Assembly (NCBI RefSeq): GCF_014773245.1
Contig: NZ_JACWMX010000003.1
Span: 434,001-498,000 of the forward strand
Source: Mucilaginibacter glaciei
GTDB lineage: Bacteria > Bacteroidota > Bacteroidia > Sphingobacteriales > Sphingobacteriaceae
DNA length: 64,000 nucleotides
Direction: 5' to 3'
Below are positions 17,701 to 26,000 of the stretch, piece after piece. How positions within the stretch are numbered: position 1 is the first letter of the stretch; the number at the start of each line of letters is the position of its first letter. The translations under genes were made by a program, and so were the position numbers. Under the pieces are notes generated by a model. The model saw nothing but the letters and a program-made list of their open reading frames with translations, had not been told where the DNA came from and searched no databases.

Positions 17701-18357
17701 ATGGAAACCGAAAAAATTATCATAGCTATTGTTGATGACCATACCCTGTTCAGGCAGGGGCTGGCGCACTTACTAACTGAATCCGGCGAGGTAGAGGTGG
17801 TTTTTGATGCCGGCAACGGTATCGACCTGATGAAAAAGATTGCCCTGCACCCTTTGCCCGAGGTTATCCTGATGGATATCAATATGCCTGAGATGGACGG
17901 TTACCAAACTACCAAGTGGGTAAAGGAGAACTATCCGGAAATTAAGGTGCTGGCATTGAGTATGTTTGATGAAGATCAGCCTATTATAAAGATGCTGAAA
18001 AATGGTGCAGGGGGTTACATGCTCAAAGAATCGAAGGCGGTTGAGCTGGTTAACGCGATCAGGCAAATTGCCCGAAGTAACTTTTTTATCAACGAGCTGG
18101 TTTCAGAGAAACTGATCCGTAATATCCAGCGCGATACACAACCCCAAAAGTCACCAGCTATTTCGCTGAATACCAATGAGTTAAAGTTTTTGGAACTATG
18201 CTGCTCCGATCTAACCTATAAACAAATAGCTGATCTGATGCACCTAAGCTCGCACACCATCGACAACTACCGGGAATCGCTTTTCCAGAAGTTTGAAACT
18301 AAATCGCGTACGGGATTGGTGATTGCCGCCCTAAAGAACGAATTGATCAAATTGTAA
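17701..18357 (+). CDS. NarL/LuxR-family response regulator
   Basis: 218 residues. The receiver domain has the acidic pair VDDH (11-14), phospho-acceptor D59 in ILMDINMPEMDG, and K110 region AGGYMLKES. The C-terminal LuxR helix-turn-helix begins near 150 with LNTNELKFLELCCSDLTYKQIADLMHLSSHTIDNYRESLFQKF, cut here only by domain logic. It should be phosphorylated by the kinase encoded two bases upstream and bind DNA as a dimer. Target genes are unknown; a site near its own operon would be the first guess. Confidence 0.93.
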   Translation: METEKIIIAIVDDHTLFRQGLAHLLTESGEVEVVFDAGNGIDLMKKIALHPLPEVILMDINMPEMDGYQTTKWVKENYPEIKVLALSMFDEDQPIIKMLKNGAGGYMLKESKAVELVNAIRQIARSNFFINELVSEKLIRNIQRDTQPQKSPAISLNTNELKFLELCCSDLTYKQIADLMHLSSHTIDNYRESLFQKFETKSRTGLVIAALKNELIKL

Positions 18358-18547
18358 TGGCGTGTCAGCCTTTTGTATATTTTAGCATACAAGCAAGGCA
18401 GAAAATAGCGCGATAAATCTCTAATTATCTCTAATTTTCTCTGTTTTTCAACGATATTTCTGCCGGTTTAAAGCAATTGAATTTACCCCCGGGTTTTGGC
18501 ACTGTTATTAGTACTAATGAAGTAACTAAAATACTAATCTCAGCAAT
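18358..18547. other. Intergenic region before the small ORF and ATPase gene
   Basis: 190 bases with short direct repeats (TCTCTAATT twice near 18417-18436, then TCTCTG). No clear promoter box or hairpin terminator is seen. Confidence 0.4.
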
Positions 18548-18694
18548 ATGAAAACTTCTATCAAAACCATCGTAATGTTAAAAGCAATCGACCTTGAATT
18601 AAAAAGAATCATTGACGCAGACCTTCAAAAATTTAAAGCCGGACAACAGCGCAAAAAGAACCTTGCCTTTGTACAAATGTTAATGGCTGCATAA
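18548..18694 (+). CDS. Small basic protein of 48 residues, unknown
   Basis: ATG at 18548-18550 to TAA at 18692-18694 gives 48 residues starting MKTSIKTIVMLKAIDLELK and ending FVQMLMAA. It is strongly helical and basic, with ten Lys and two or three Arg, and no Cys. I recognise no family. It lies 153 bases before the RepA-like ATPase gene, with the GGAAC repeats in between, so it may be a small regulator belonging to that unit. Whether it is translated is not proven; the reading frame and position are the only support. Confidence 0.5.
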   Translation: MKTSIKTIVMLKAIDLELKRIIDADLQKFKAGQQRKKNLAFVQMLMAA

Positions 18695-18698
18695 TACT

Positions 18699-18774
18699 GT
18701 TCCGCTTAAAACGGAACACAGCGGAACGCAGTTTCTAAAAACGGAACGCTTACCGGAACACCCGACCGGAACGC
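18699..18774 (+). repeat. Five iteron-like direct repeats CGGAAC(A/G)C plus one inverted copy
   Basis: CGGAACAC or CGGAACGC occurs at 18712, 18722, 18742, 18754 and 18767. The inverted GTTCCG at 18699-18704 forms a hairpin with the first copy. Spacings of 10, 20, 12 and 13 bases are close to one or two helical turns. The array lies directly upstream of the ATPase gene, as iterons often do relative to plasmid rep genes. Binding by that protein or the 48-residue protein is inference. Confidence 0.6.
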
Positions 18775-18817
18775 TTTTAAATAAAAAAATTTACTAATGC
18801 TGTTATTAAAGAAAATT

Positions 18818-18831
18818 CTGTATATTTACAG
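18818..18831 (+). promoter_or_regulatory. Promoter-like box inside a palindrome upstream of the ATPase gene
   Basis: CTGTA and TACAG arms surround TATT. TATATTTA at 18821-18828 is a near match to a -7 box, which would start transcription about 12 bases before the ATG. The overlap of palindrome and box suggests repression, possibly self-regulation. Confidence 0.35.
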
Positions 18832-18847
18832 ATATTATCTTTAAAGC

Positions 18848-19927
18848 ATGGATGGTGAATTTTATAAAGGTGTTACTTTTTATCGGCCCGATATCATAAA
18901 CGATATCCGGGTCGAAGTTCAAAAATCAAATACTCGTCTCAAAAAACACGGTTTAAGCCCTGTTATTTTTACCGAGAAAGACAAAACGCAATTATTCGTT
19001 TTACGCAAAGCGCGTGATTGGATGGCAAGGGAGCATAACAATCCCCAGCCACGTAAACTCTTAGGCGATTTGTGGACGGAGGGTGAACTCTGTATACTCT
19101 TTGCAGATACCAATCTGGGCAAATCTATCCTTGCCGTGCAAATTGGTAATAGCCTCACAACCGATCAAAGCGTCGGCCCTTTTGCCAATCAATTACCTGC
19201 ATTAACCCCTGTGTTATATATCGACTTCGAGTTAGGAGCAAAGCAGTTTCAAAGCCGCTATACGGATAACCTGCATGGTAATTTCGCATTTGGTGAAAGC
19301 TTTCACCGGGCCGAATTTAACCCCTTCGCCAATAACCCTGCATTATTCGATAATTACAATGATCAGTTGATCGCCTCCTTAGAAACGGCGATCAATAAAA
19401 GCAAAGCTAAAGTACTTATCATAGATAACCTTACCTACATGCGCAACGGTACCGAGCGCGCTAAGGATGCACTGCCATTGATGAAACAATTAAAGGCATT
19501 AAAAACTAAACACAAGTTGTCGGTTTTATGCCTGGCCCACACCCCTAAACGTAATAACGCCAAACCCATTACTGTAAACGATTTACAGGGCAGTAAAATG
19601 ATTATCAATTTCTGCGACAGCGCCTTTGCCATTGGCCAAAGCTTTACCACGCCCGGCGGCCGCTACATTAAGCAGATCAAACAACGGAGTAACAGCCAGG
19701 TATATGGCAGCGATAATGTTTGCCTTTGCCACATTGTTAAAGAAATGAATGACCTCCGTTTTGAATTTGACGGCTTTGCCCATGAGGCCGACCACCTGCA
19801 GCAACCCCGCGACCGTAACCAGCTTAAACAGCAGGCCATTGAACTACAACAGCAGGGGCACAGCTATCGCCAAATTAGCCAACAGCTAAACATTGGGTTG
19901 GCTACCGTTAACAGATTTTTGGCTTAA
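18848..19927 (+). CDS. RepA/RecA-fold ATPase with C-terminal helix-turn-helix
   Basis: 359 residues. The ATPase core has Walker A FADTNLGKS (85-93), a second acidic strand PVLYIDFELGAKQF near 128, Walker B KVLIIDNLTYM near 193 and a following HTPKRNN sensor-like motif near 238. This is the hexameric RepA/DnaB-like (AAA_25) fold of replicative helicases in plasmids and integrative elements. The last 35 residues (QGHSYRQISQQLNIGLATV) form a helix-turn-helix. Iteron-like repeats and a tiny ORF precede it. No integrase, relaxase or partition gene is near, so it may be a stranded part of a mobile element or a chromosomal regulator. Confidence 0.8.
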   Translation: MDGEFYKGVTFYRPDIINDIRVEVQKSNTRLKKHGLSPVIFTEKDKTQLFVLRKARDWMAREHNNPQPRKLLGDLWTEGELCILFADTNLGKSILAVQIGNSLTTDQSVGPFANQLPALTPVLYIDFELGAKQFQSRYTDNLHGNFAFGESFHRAEFNPFANNPALFDNYNDQLIASLETAINKSKAKVLIIDNLTYMRNGTERAKDALPLMKQLKALKTKHKLSVLCLAHTPKRNNAKPITVNDLQGSKMIINFCDSAFAIGQSFTTPGGRYIKQIKQRSNSQVYGSDNVCLCHIVKEMNDLRFEFDGFAHEADHLQQPRDRNQLKQQAIELQQQGHSYRQISQQLNIGLATVNRFLA

Positions 19928-20148
19928 AGCGTTTAATTAAATTGCTAATTATCACCGGCTGCCGCGTAGCAGAGAGGGTCGACGGACGAAGTCTCGTCGG
20001 GTGAGTTGAGTCGGCGAAAGGATATTCGAATCATACCAATGCTGGCGCAAACGTGCCGAGTGTGTCTATACACATAACTTTTGCCGTTATCCGTATGGAT
20101 AAGCCCCTCCACCTCAATGTCATTACGTTAAGGAAATGACTGGAAACT
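19928..20148. other. Hairpin-rich intergenic region
   Basis: Four short inverted repeats follow one another: GACGA/TCGTC around 19985-19998, TGTGT/ACACA at 20061-20074, TTATCC/GGATAA at 20087-20102, and GTCATT/AATGAC at 20119-20140. No ORF is credible. It resembles REP-type genomic repeats or a structured RNA; I cannot decide between them from one copy. Confidence 0.45.
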
Positions 20149-20184
20149 AAATCCAACAAGCCGAATCTTCGGTTTGTTGGATTT
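20149..20184 (-). terminator. Strong hairpin at the end of the tetR gene
   Basis: Arms 20149-20165 and 20168-20184 pair over 17 positions with one G-U pair; the top is GCCGAATCTTCGGT. It sits eight bases beyond the tetR stop and has T-rich flanks on both sides, so it could stop transcription in both directions. Confidence 0.6.
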
Positions 20185-20191
20185 AAAAGTT

Positions 20192-20761
20192 TTAATGGTC
20201 TACACCGACCATATCCCAGCACATCAGGAAAGAGTGTTCTAAATACTCGTCTCTTTTATTGGGGTGCAATATTAAAAAATCTATCGTGCTGTAAAGGACG
20301 GTGCTAAATATCTTAATGAGAAACTCAATAGGTATGTCTTTTATTTGCATGTTCTTAATGGCCGCTTTCCACCAATCCAATAATGATGTCCAAGTATCAT
20401 CCTGTGCCATTAATTCTTTACCATAATATGGAGAATTTACAAACTGCTGCATGTACCGAAATTCATCCTGATGATTTAATGACCATTCAATCAGGTTATA
20501 CCACATCAGCTTTAAATCTTCTCTTACATTATTCTCATTCCGGCAGTTCATTGTTTGCGCTATAAAACTGCGTTTAGCAGTTTTATATGCTGTAATAATA
20601 ATATCGTCCTTGCTGCTAAAATGATGAAACATTGTACCTGTCGCCACTCCGGCAATTTTTGATATACCTGCTGTAGAGACCTTACTGAACCCGTTGGCTA
20701 CAACAAGCTTAACAGCGGCGGCAATTACTTTTTCCTTTTTCGTTGGTTCCGCAATATTCAT
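20192..20761 (-). CDS. TetR/AcrR-family transcriptional regulator
   Basis: 189 residues. The N-terminal HTH spans about 10-55 with VIAAAVKLVVANGFSKVST and the recognition helix region GTMFHHFSSKDDI. The C-terminal part is helical and would bind an inducer. It follows the aldo-keto reductase gene after 35 bases on the same strand. An 18-base perfect palindrome of TetR-operator type overlaps the promoter of that pair, so it probably represses its own operon. Confidence 0.92.
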   Translation of the reverse strand: MNIAEPTKKEKVIAAAVKLVVANGFSKVSTAGISKIAGVATGTMFHHFSSKDDIIITAYKTAKRSFIAQTMNCRNENNVREDLKLMWYNLIEWSLNHQDEFRYMQQFVNSPYYGKELMAQDDTWTSLLDWWKAAIKNMQIKDIPIEFLIKIFSTVLYSTIDFLILHPNKRDEYLEHSFLMCWDMVGVDH

Positions 20762-20796
20762 AAGGGCTCAAAGTTAATTAAACGAAGCTAAGGTAA

Positions 20797-21816
20797 TTAG
20801 GATAAAGTACGATCTGCCTTGGTATACTCCAGTATCCAACCCGGATACTCAGCAGGTAGCTTGCTGATCTCATCCAGTTGTTTCAATTCGTCATTAGTAA
20901 AATTTACATTTGCCGCATCTAAGTTATCACTCAACTGCTCCGGCTTTTTAGCACCTACAATAATACTCGTTACAACAGGCTGGTGTAACAACCAGGCTAA
21001 AGAAAGTTGAGCTACAGTAACACCCTTTGATTCAGCCATCGGATGTAGTAAATCCAATATATCGAAAGCCCGGTCACGGTTTACCGGAGGGAAATTAACC
21101 GTATTTCTTCTCCCGGAATCTGTTTCTCCGGAACGAGAGTACTTTCCGCTTAACAAGCCACCTGCAAGCGGACTCCAAACCATTAAGCCAACTTTCTGAG
21201 CTTGCAATAAAGGAACAAGTTCGCGTTCCAGATCTCTTCCAGCAATTGTATAATACGCTTGCAATGAAATGAATTTTTCAACATTGTTATACTTAGAATA
21301 AGTTAAAGCTTGCGACAATAGCCAGGCAGGTACATTACTTGCGCCTATATAACGTACTTTTCCGCTTCTGACCAGGTCATCCATTACACGTAAAGTTTCT
21401 TCGATGGGTGTAAGGGCATCATAGGAATGCATCTGATAGAGATCAATGTAATCTGTACCCAAACGTTTCAGACTGGCATCTACCTGCTGCATGAGGTGCT
21501 TGCGTGAGAGGCCTTTGTCATTGGGGCCGGTACCCATGCCCGACCTCGCTTTCGTAGCGAGTATCAAAGAATCCCGCTGGATGCCCAAATCTTTGATCGC
21601 TTGCCCGGTGATTTCCTCTGAGCGCCCCGCGGCATAAACGTTTGCTGTATCAATAAAGTTGATACCCGCCTCGACAGCCTGTTTTAATAAAGCGTTAGCT
21701 TGTTCTTGATCCAAACCGCCCAGTTCTTTATAAACCACATGATCTCCGAATGTCATCGTTCCGAGACAAAATTGTGATACCAATAAGCCGGTATCCCCTA
21801 ACATTTTAAATTTCAT
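20797..21816 (-). CDS. Aldo/keto reductase
   Basis: 339 residues of an NADPH-dependent (alpha/beta)8-barrel oxidoreductase of the AKR family. The catalytic tetrad is visible: D and Y in DTANVYAAGRSEE (about 56-61), K in LATKARSG (about 86) and H in QMHSYDALTP (about 127). The C-terminal cofactor region ITSIIVGAKKPEQLSDN is present. Such enzymes reduce aldehydes and ketones; the substrate is unknown. It is the first gene of an operon with tetR, so expression is probably induced by a toxic or signal carbonyl compound. Confidence 0.93.
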   Translation of the reverse strand: MKFKMLGDTGLLVSQFCLGTMTFGDHVVYKELGGLDQEQANALLKQAVEAGINFIDTANVYAAGRSEEITGQAIKDLGIQRDSLILATKARSGMGTGPNDKGLSRKHLMQQVDASLKRLGTDYIDLYQMHSYDALTPIEETLRVMDDLVRSGKVRYIGASNVPAWLLSQALTYSKYNNVEKFISLQAYYTIAGRDLERELVPLLQAQKVGLMVWSPLAGGLLSGKYSRSGETDSGRRNTVNFPPVNRDRAFDILDLLHPMAESKGVTVAQLSLAWLLHQPVVTSIIVGAKKPEQLSDNLDAANVNFTNDELKQLDEISKLPAEYPGWILEYTKADRTLS

Positions 21817-21833
21817 ATTTTATACATTTTAAT

Positions 21834-21862
21834 ACCGACAGATTAGTCGGTCTGCAAATGTA
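21834..21862 (-). promoter_or_regulatory. Promoter and TetR operator of the reductase-tetR operon
   Basis: ACCGACAGATTAGTCGGT at 21834-21851 is a perfect inverted repeat (six-base arms, six-base spacer). Just upstream on the minus strand TACATTTG (21862-21855) fits the -7 consensus TAnnTTTG. The palindrome therefore covers the likely transcription start, about 18-35 bases before the ATG at 21816, as expected for a self-repressing TetR protein. Confidence 0.7.
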
Positions 21863-21976
21863 TTACTTAATTTGTTAGAAAAAAACAGACAATGAATAGA
21901 AATATCAAAATAATTTCTGAAATAAAAAGTTTCATAAAATTATCCTCAACTCAATCCCAAGTCGTACAAACAAGCT

Positions 21977-22003
21977 AAAAACCCCTGCTAAATAGGGGCT
22001 TTT
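21977..22003. terminator. Small hairpin with A and T flanks between divergent genes
   Basis: CCCCT (21982-21986) and AGGGG (21994-21998) form a short stem flanked by five A residues and by CTTTT. It looks like a weak two-way terminator, but no gene ends here. Confidence 0.3.
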
Positions 22004-22046
22004 CACCCTGATAGGTCTGTCTGCTTTTCATTTTCTTTACAATTAA

Positions 22047-22340
22047 ATGGAAACTGCTACTTATCAAATGAGTTTACGAGAAACACGCCACATCACTTTT
22101 TATATAAAAGGCGAGCGCCATATGGTGCCTGCTTACAGCCAGATTGAAAATATAAAGGGGATGGTAAAGGTAAAGTTTGTGTTTTTAGACAAAAACCAGA
22201 TAACCGATATTGACCATGTAATTGCCGATAATGCGGCCGGATATGTAAAAATGATCACATCAAAGGGTAACCCATTCAATACCGGCGCCCTGTTCGATCA
22301 GCTTTTTGTTTGGTTTGATTATATTATTAAAATGCAATAA
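22047..22340 (+). CDS. Hypothetical small protein, 97 residues
   Basis: A soluble protein starting METATYQMSLRETRH, mixed alpha/beta, with no motif I recognise. It ends two bases before the next small gene, so the two are probably co-transcribed. Codon use looks ordinary for the window. No signal peptide or membrane segment. Confidence 0.55.
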   Translation: METATYQMSLRETRHITFYIKGERHMVPAYSQIENIKGMVKVKFVFLDKNQITDIDHVIADNAAGYVKMITSKGNPFNTGALFDQLFVWFDYIIKMQ

Positions 22341-22342
22341 CG

Positions 22343-22570
22343 ATGGCTGATAGTAAATCAGGGGGGAATAAAAATTCGTTGCCAAGCGTGTGTTATGCAG
22401 AAAGTGCTGCCGAAGACTGTGGTTGCGAATTATGCCAGCAACGGCATGGTTACCGTATTATGTATAATATAAAAACCAAGCATTTTTACCGACAATATCA
22501 CGGTAAGTTGAAGATAGATCAGGATGAAAAGTCCGGCAATATCATCGGTATGGACTGGTCAAAAAAATAA
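22343..22570 (+). CDS. Hypothetical small Cys-rich protein, 75 residues
   Basis: The N-terminal half holds SVCYAESAAEDCGCELCQQ, giving four Cys with a CGCxxC core near 30-35 that could bind zinc or an iron-sulfur cluster. The C-terminal half is basic and beta-rich (YNIKTKHFYRQYHGKLK). No family is recognised. It follows the 97-residue gene with a two-base gap and converges with an XRE regulator 29 bases away. Confidence 0.55.
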   Translation: MADSKSGGNKNSLPSVCYAESAAEDCGCELCQQRHGYRIMYNIKTKHFYRQYHGKLKIDQDEKSGNIIGMDWSKK

Positions 22571-22599
22571 ACGGTGGTTGGGGGCTTTACCAGCGCCAA

Positions 22600-22824
22600 T
22601 TATGCAACTTGCATGGCAGGTTTCAGCATTTCATAAACATCTATCTCCAATATGCGGCAAACGTCAATCAAACGCTGCACGGTAAGGTGGCAACGGCCAA
22701 GTTCCAGTTTGCTGTAAGCGTTTTGCGATACGCCAAGACAGGCGGCAACATACTCTTGCTTATACTGCAACGCCAGCCTGCGGTTGCGGATAGTTTCAAT
22801 TAGTAATTGTAAATCAAACTGCAT
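22600..22824 (-). CDS. XRE-family helix-turn-helix regulator, 74 residues
   Basis: A single HTH_3 domain: LALQYKQEYVAACLGVSQNAYSKLE at about 17-41, followed by RCHLTVQRLIDVCRILEIDVYEML. It has no effector or toxin-binding extension. Small Cro/C1-type proteins like this act as autoregulators, antitoxins or competence-like switches. It faces the two small genes on the other strand and may control them; that is inference from position. Confidence 0.85.
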   Translation of the reverse strand: MQFDLQLLIETIRNRRLALQYKQEYVAACLGVSQNAYSKLELGRCHLTVQRLIDVCRILEIDVYEMLKPAMQVA

Positions 22825-23086
22825 TATCGTTAAATATTAATACATGGTAACAGGGTATTATAACCATCTACGTAACAACTATATATGTGGTTTGTGTTTG
22901 GTGCTGTATTGTTTAATTAATAAGTTAAATAATTAAATGGCCCGCTTGTTTATAAGGGCAGCGTTTGTGAAATCAGCCGGCACCTTAACCAAACGCTAAG
23001 TTTACCCATCTTAAAATAATCTTTCGCAGGGCCGGTTAAAATCCATTTGCTTTCAATTATATTTGGTTACTACCTATCTAAATATT
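22825..23086. promoter_or_regulatory. Divergent promoter region, XRE gene / alpha-2-macroglobulin gene
   Basis: 262 bases. TATATTTG at 23058-23065 is a perfect -7 box and puts the start of transcription about 15 bases before the ATG at 23087. It also covers the TTG at 23063, ruling that out as a start. AGCGTTTG (22960-22967) and CAAACGCT (22990-22997) form an eight-base-pair inverted repeat of unknown role. Confidence 0.5.
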
Positions 23087-26000
23087 ATGCAAGCTGCCCA
23101 TACCTGGTTTTCGCGCCGCAATATTGTTATTGCTGTGTCCCTCTTTACCTTAATCTTAGCTGTTACACTGTTTTGGTTTTATAAGCAAAAAAAAACCACT
23201 ACCGATAACCAGGCTTTCAGCAAGTACATCGAATCGTACACGGCGGGGGTTATCTCTAAAGAAAGTACCATCCGCATTAAACTGGCCAACCAGGTACAAA
23301 CCACACACGCCCAAAATCAGGAGCTGGACAACGATGTATTCAGCTTTTCGCCATCGGTAAAGGGCAAGGCCTATTGGGTAGATGCACAAACTATTGAATT
23401 TAAGCCCGCGGAAAAGCTCGATCCCGATAAGGAATACAGCGTTGATTTTGATCTGGGGGACATCACTAAAGTCCCCGGCGATTTGGAGCATTTCGAGTTT
23501 ACATTCCAAACTATCAAGCCGGATTTCAGCATCTCGTTCGTAGGGGTGCAAAGTGCCACCAATACATCGTTAGATAAGATGAAATTGACCGGCACCGTGC
23601 AAACTGCCGATAAGGAAGACAACGCGAACGTGGAAAAACTGATCAGTGCCGAATATCCTGCCGCCGGGGCCATTACCTGGCAGCACCACCCGGCCACCAA
23701 AATGCACGATTTTACGGTAAATAACCTGTCGCGGGCCACCGGTAAAGCTACCCCGCTGATCATGAACTGGGACGGCGGCGTGTTAGACGTCAATAAAAAA
23801 GGAAACCAGCAATTTGAGGTACCTGCCGTAGGTGTGTTTAAATTATTGGGTATAAAGGCCATGCAGGAGCAGGACCAATACGTGTTGTACCAGTTTAGCA
23901 ACCCTATCCGGATAGGGCAGGAACTAAACGGTTTGCTGGGGCTGAACAACGTGGCCGATCTGGCCTACACCATTGAAGGCAGCATGGTAAAACTGTATCC
24001 GCCCGATCATGTGCAGGGTAATTACAACGCTTTTGCCATTGCCGGGGTTGAGGATATCAACCGTAAAAAACTGGGCACCAATTATACGGCCAACGTGTTT
24101 TTTGAGAACCGGCTGCCATCAGTTACCATACCAGGCAAGGGCGTGATTTTGCCCAGCAGCGGCAAGCTGATGATGCCTTTCGAAGCCACCAATCTGAACG
24201 CAGTGGATGTGAGCATTATTAAGATCTATGAGAACAACGTACCGCAATACTTTCAGAACAATAATTTTGATGGTGAGCAGCAACTGCGCCAGGTAGGTAA
24301 ACCTGTGGTGCAAACCACCATTAGGCTGGATAACGACCGCAGCCTGAACCTGAATAAAAAGAACCGTTTTATGCTGGATATTGACCGCCTGTTGCGTACC
24401 GAGCCGGGGGCAATTTACCGGGTGGTGATCGGGTTCAGGCAATCGTATTCCGTTTACAATTGTAAGGCAGGTAAGGTAAAATCTGTTGTGGATGATGCTA
24501 CGGATAATGAAGAAAGTGAAGGCGATTACAGCGAAGGTGAGGGCGATTATAACGGAAGTGGTATTGATGACGACGACGATTTTTGGAGCCGTTATGATAG
24601 CTACTACCCGGCAGGTTATCGCTGGAACGAACGCGACGATGCCTGCAGCACATCTTATTACACTAAAGATAAATGGGCAACCCGTAACATCATCGCGTCA
24701 AATATCGGGCTGATAGCCAAACGCGGCAACGATAACAGTATGATGGTGGCCGTAACCAATATTTTAACCGCTCAACCCATGAGTGGTGTAGATGTGGAAC
24801 TGCTGGATTACCAGAAGCAGGTGATCTACAAGGGCACATCAGACGGCGACGGCTTTGCCAATTTTACGTTAAAACGCAAACCCTATTTGCTGGTAGCTAA
24901 AAAAGGAGCGGAGCGTGGCTATTTAAAACTGGATGATGGTAACGCCCTGCCGCTATCGCGCTTTGACGTGAGCGGCGAGCAAATTCAGCACGGTTTAAAG
25001 GGATTTATTTATGGCGAGCGTGGTGTTTGGCGCCCCGGCGATTCGATCTTTGTTTCTTTTATCCTGGAGGATAAACTCAAAACCCTGCCGCCCGATCACC
25101 CGGTCGAATTTGAATTTTACAACCCGCAGGGGCAGTTGTATAAAAAGCTGGTGAAGACAAAATCTGTAGATGGGTTTTATAGTTTCCATGTGGCAACAAC
25201 TACCTCATCGCCAACGGGCAACTGGAGCGCGAAGGTAAAGGTAGGTGGCGCCTTGTTTGAGAAAAGCCTGAAGGTAGAAACCATTATGCCCAACCGCCTC
25301 AAACTCGACCTGAACTTTGGCAACCAAACCGAACTGACCAAAGGCAGCGGCAGCAATGGCGTATTAACGGCCAAATGGCTGTTTGGGGGTATCGCTCAAA
25401 ACTTAAAGGCCAAGGTCGATGCGTTTTTATCGGCACAAACTACCAGCTTTAAAAACTTTGAGGGCTACACATTTGACGATCCAACCCTGCCATTTAATAC
25501 CCAAACGCAAACTGTTTTTGATGGCAAGTTAGACGAGAACGGTACCACACCGATAGATGCAGATATCAATGTAGAGAAACAGGCGCCCGGCCAGCTTAAG
25601 GCCAATTTTTTAGTGAAGGTGTTTGAGCCGGGCGGTAATTTCAGCATCCAGCAGGTAAGCAAACCCTATAATGTTTACCCCGGTTATGTGGGAATTAAAA
25701 TGCCGCAAGGTAGTTCATTGAGCGATATGCTGACAACAGGTGCCGACCACCAGATAGCAATTGCCGATGTGGATGTAAAGGGCAACCCTTTTGCGGGCAT
25801 CCGGAATGTGGATGTGGAACTGTACAAAATTCAATGGCGCTGGTGGTGGGACCAAACCGGCGACGAGATGAGCAACTTTACGCAGAACCAGTTTAATAAG
25901 CTCATCACCACGCAATCCGTAAGGTTAACCAACGGCCGCGGAAACTGGACGCTGCATGTAAACCAAAATGACTGGGGCCGGTATCTGATCAAGGTAAAAG

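Noticed and set aside
23063-23086. TTG start for the A2M gene, eight residues upstream
   Set aside because: It lies within the TATATTTG promoter box; the ATG at 23087 begins a good membrane anchor.
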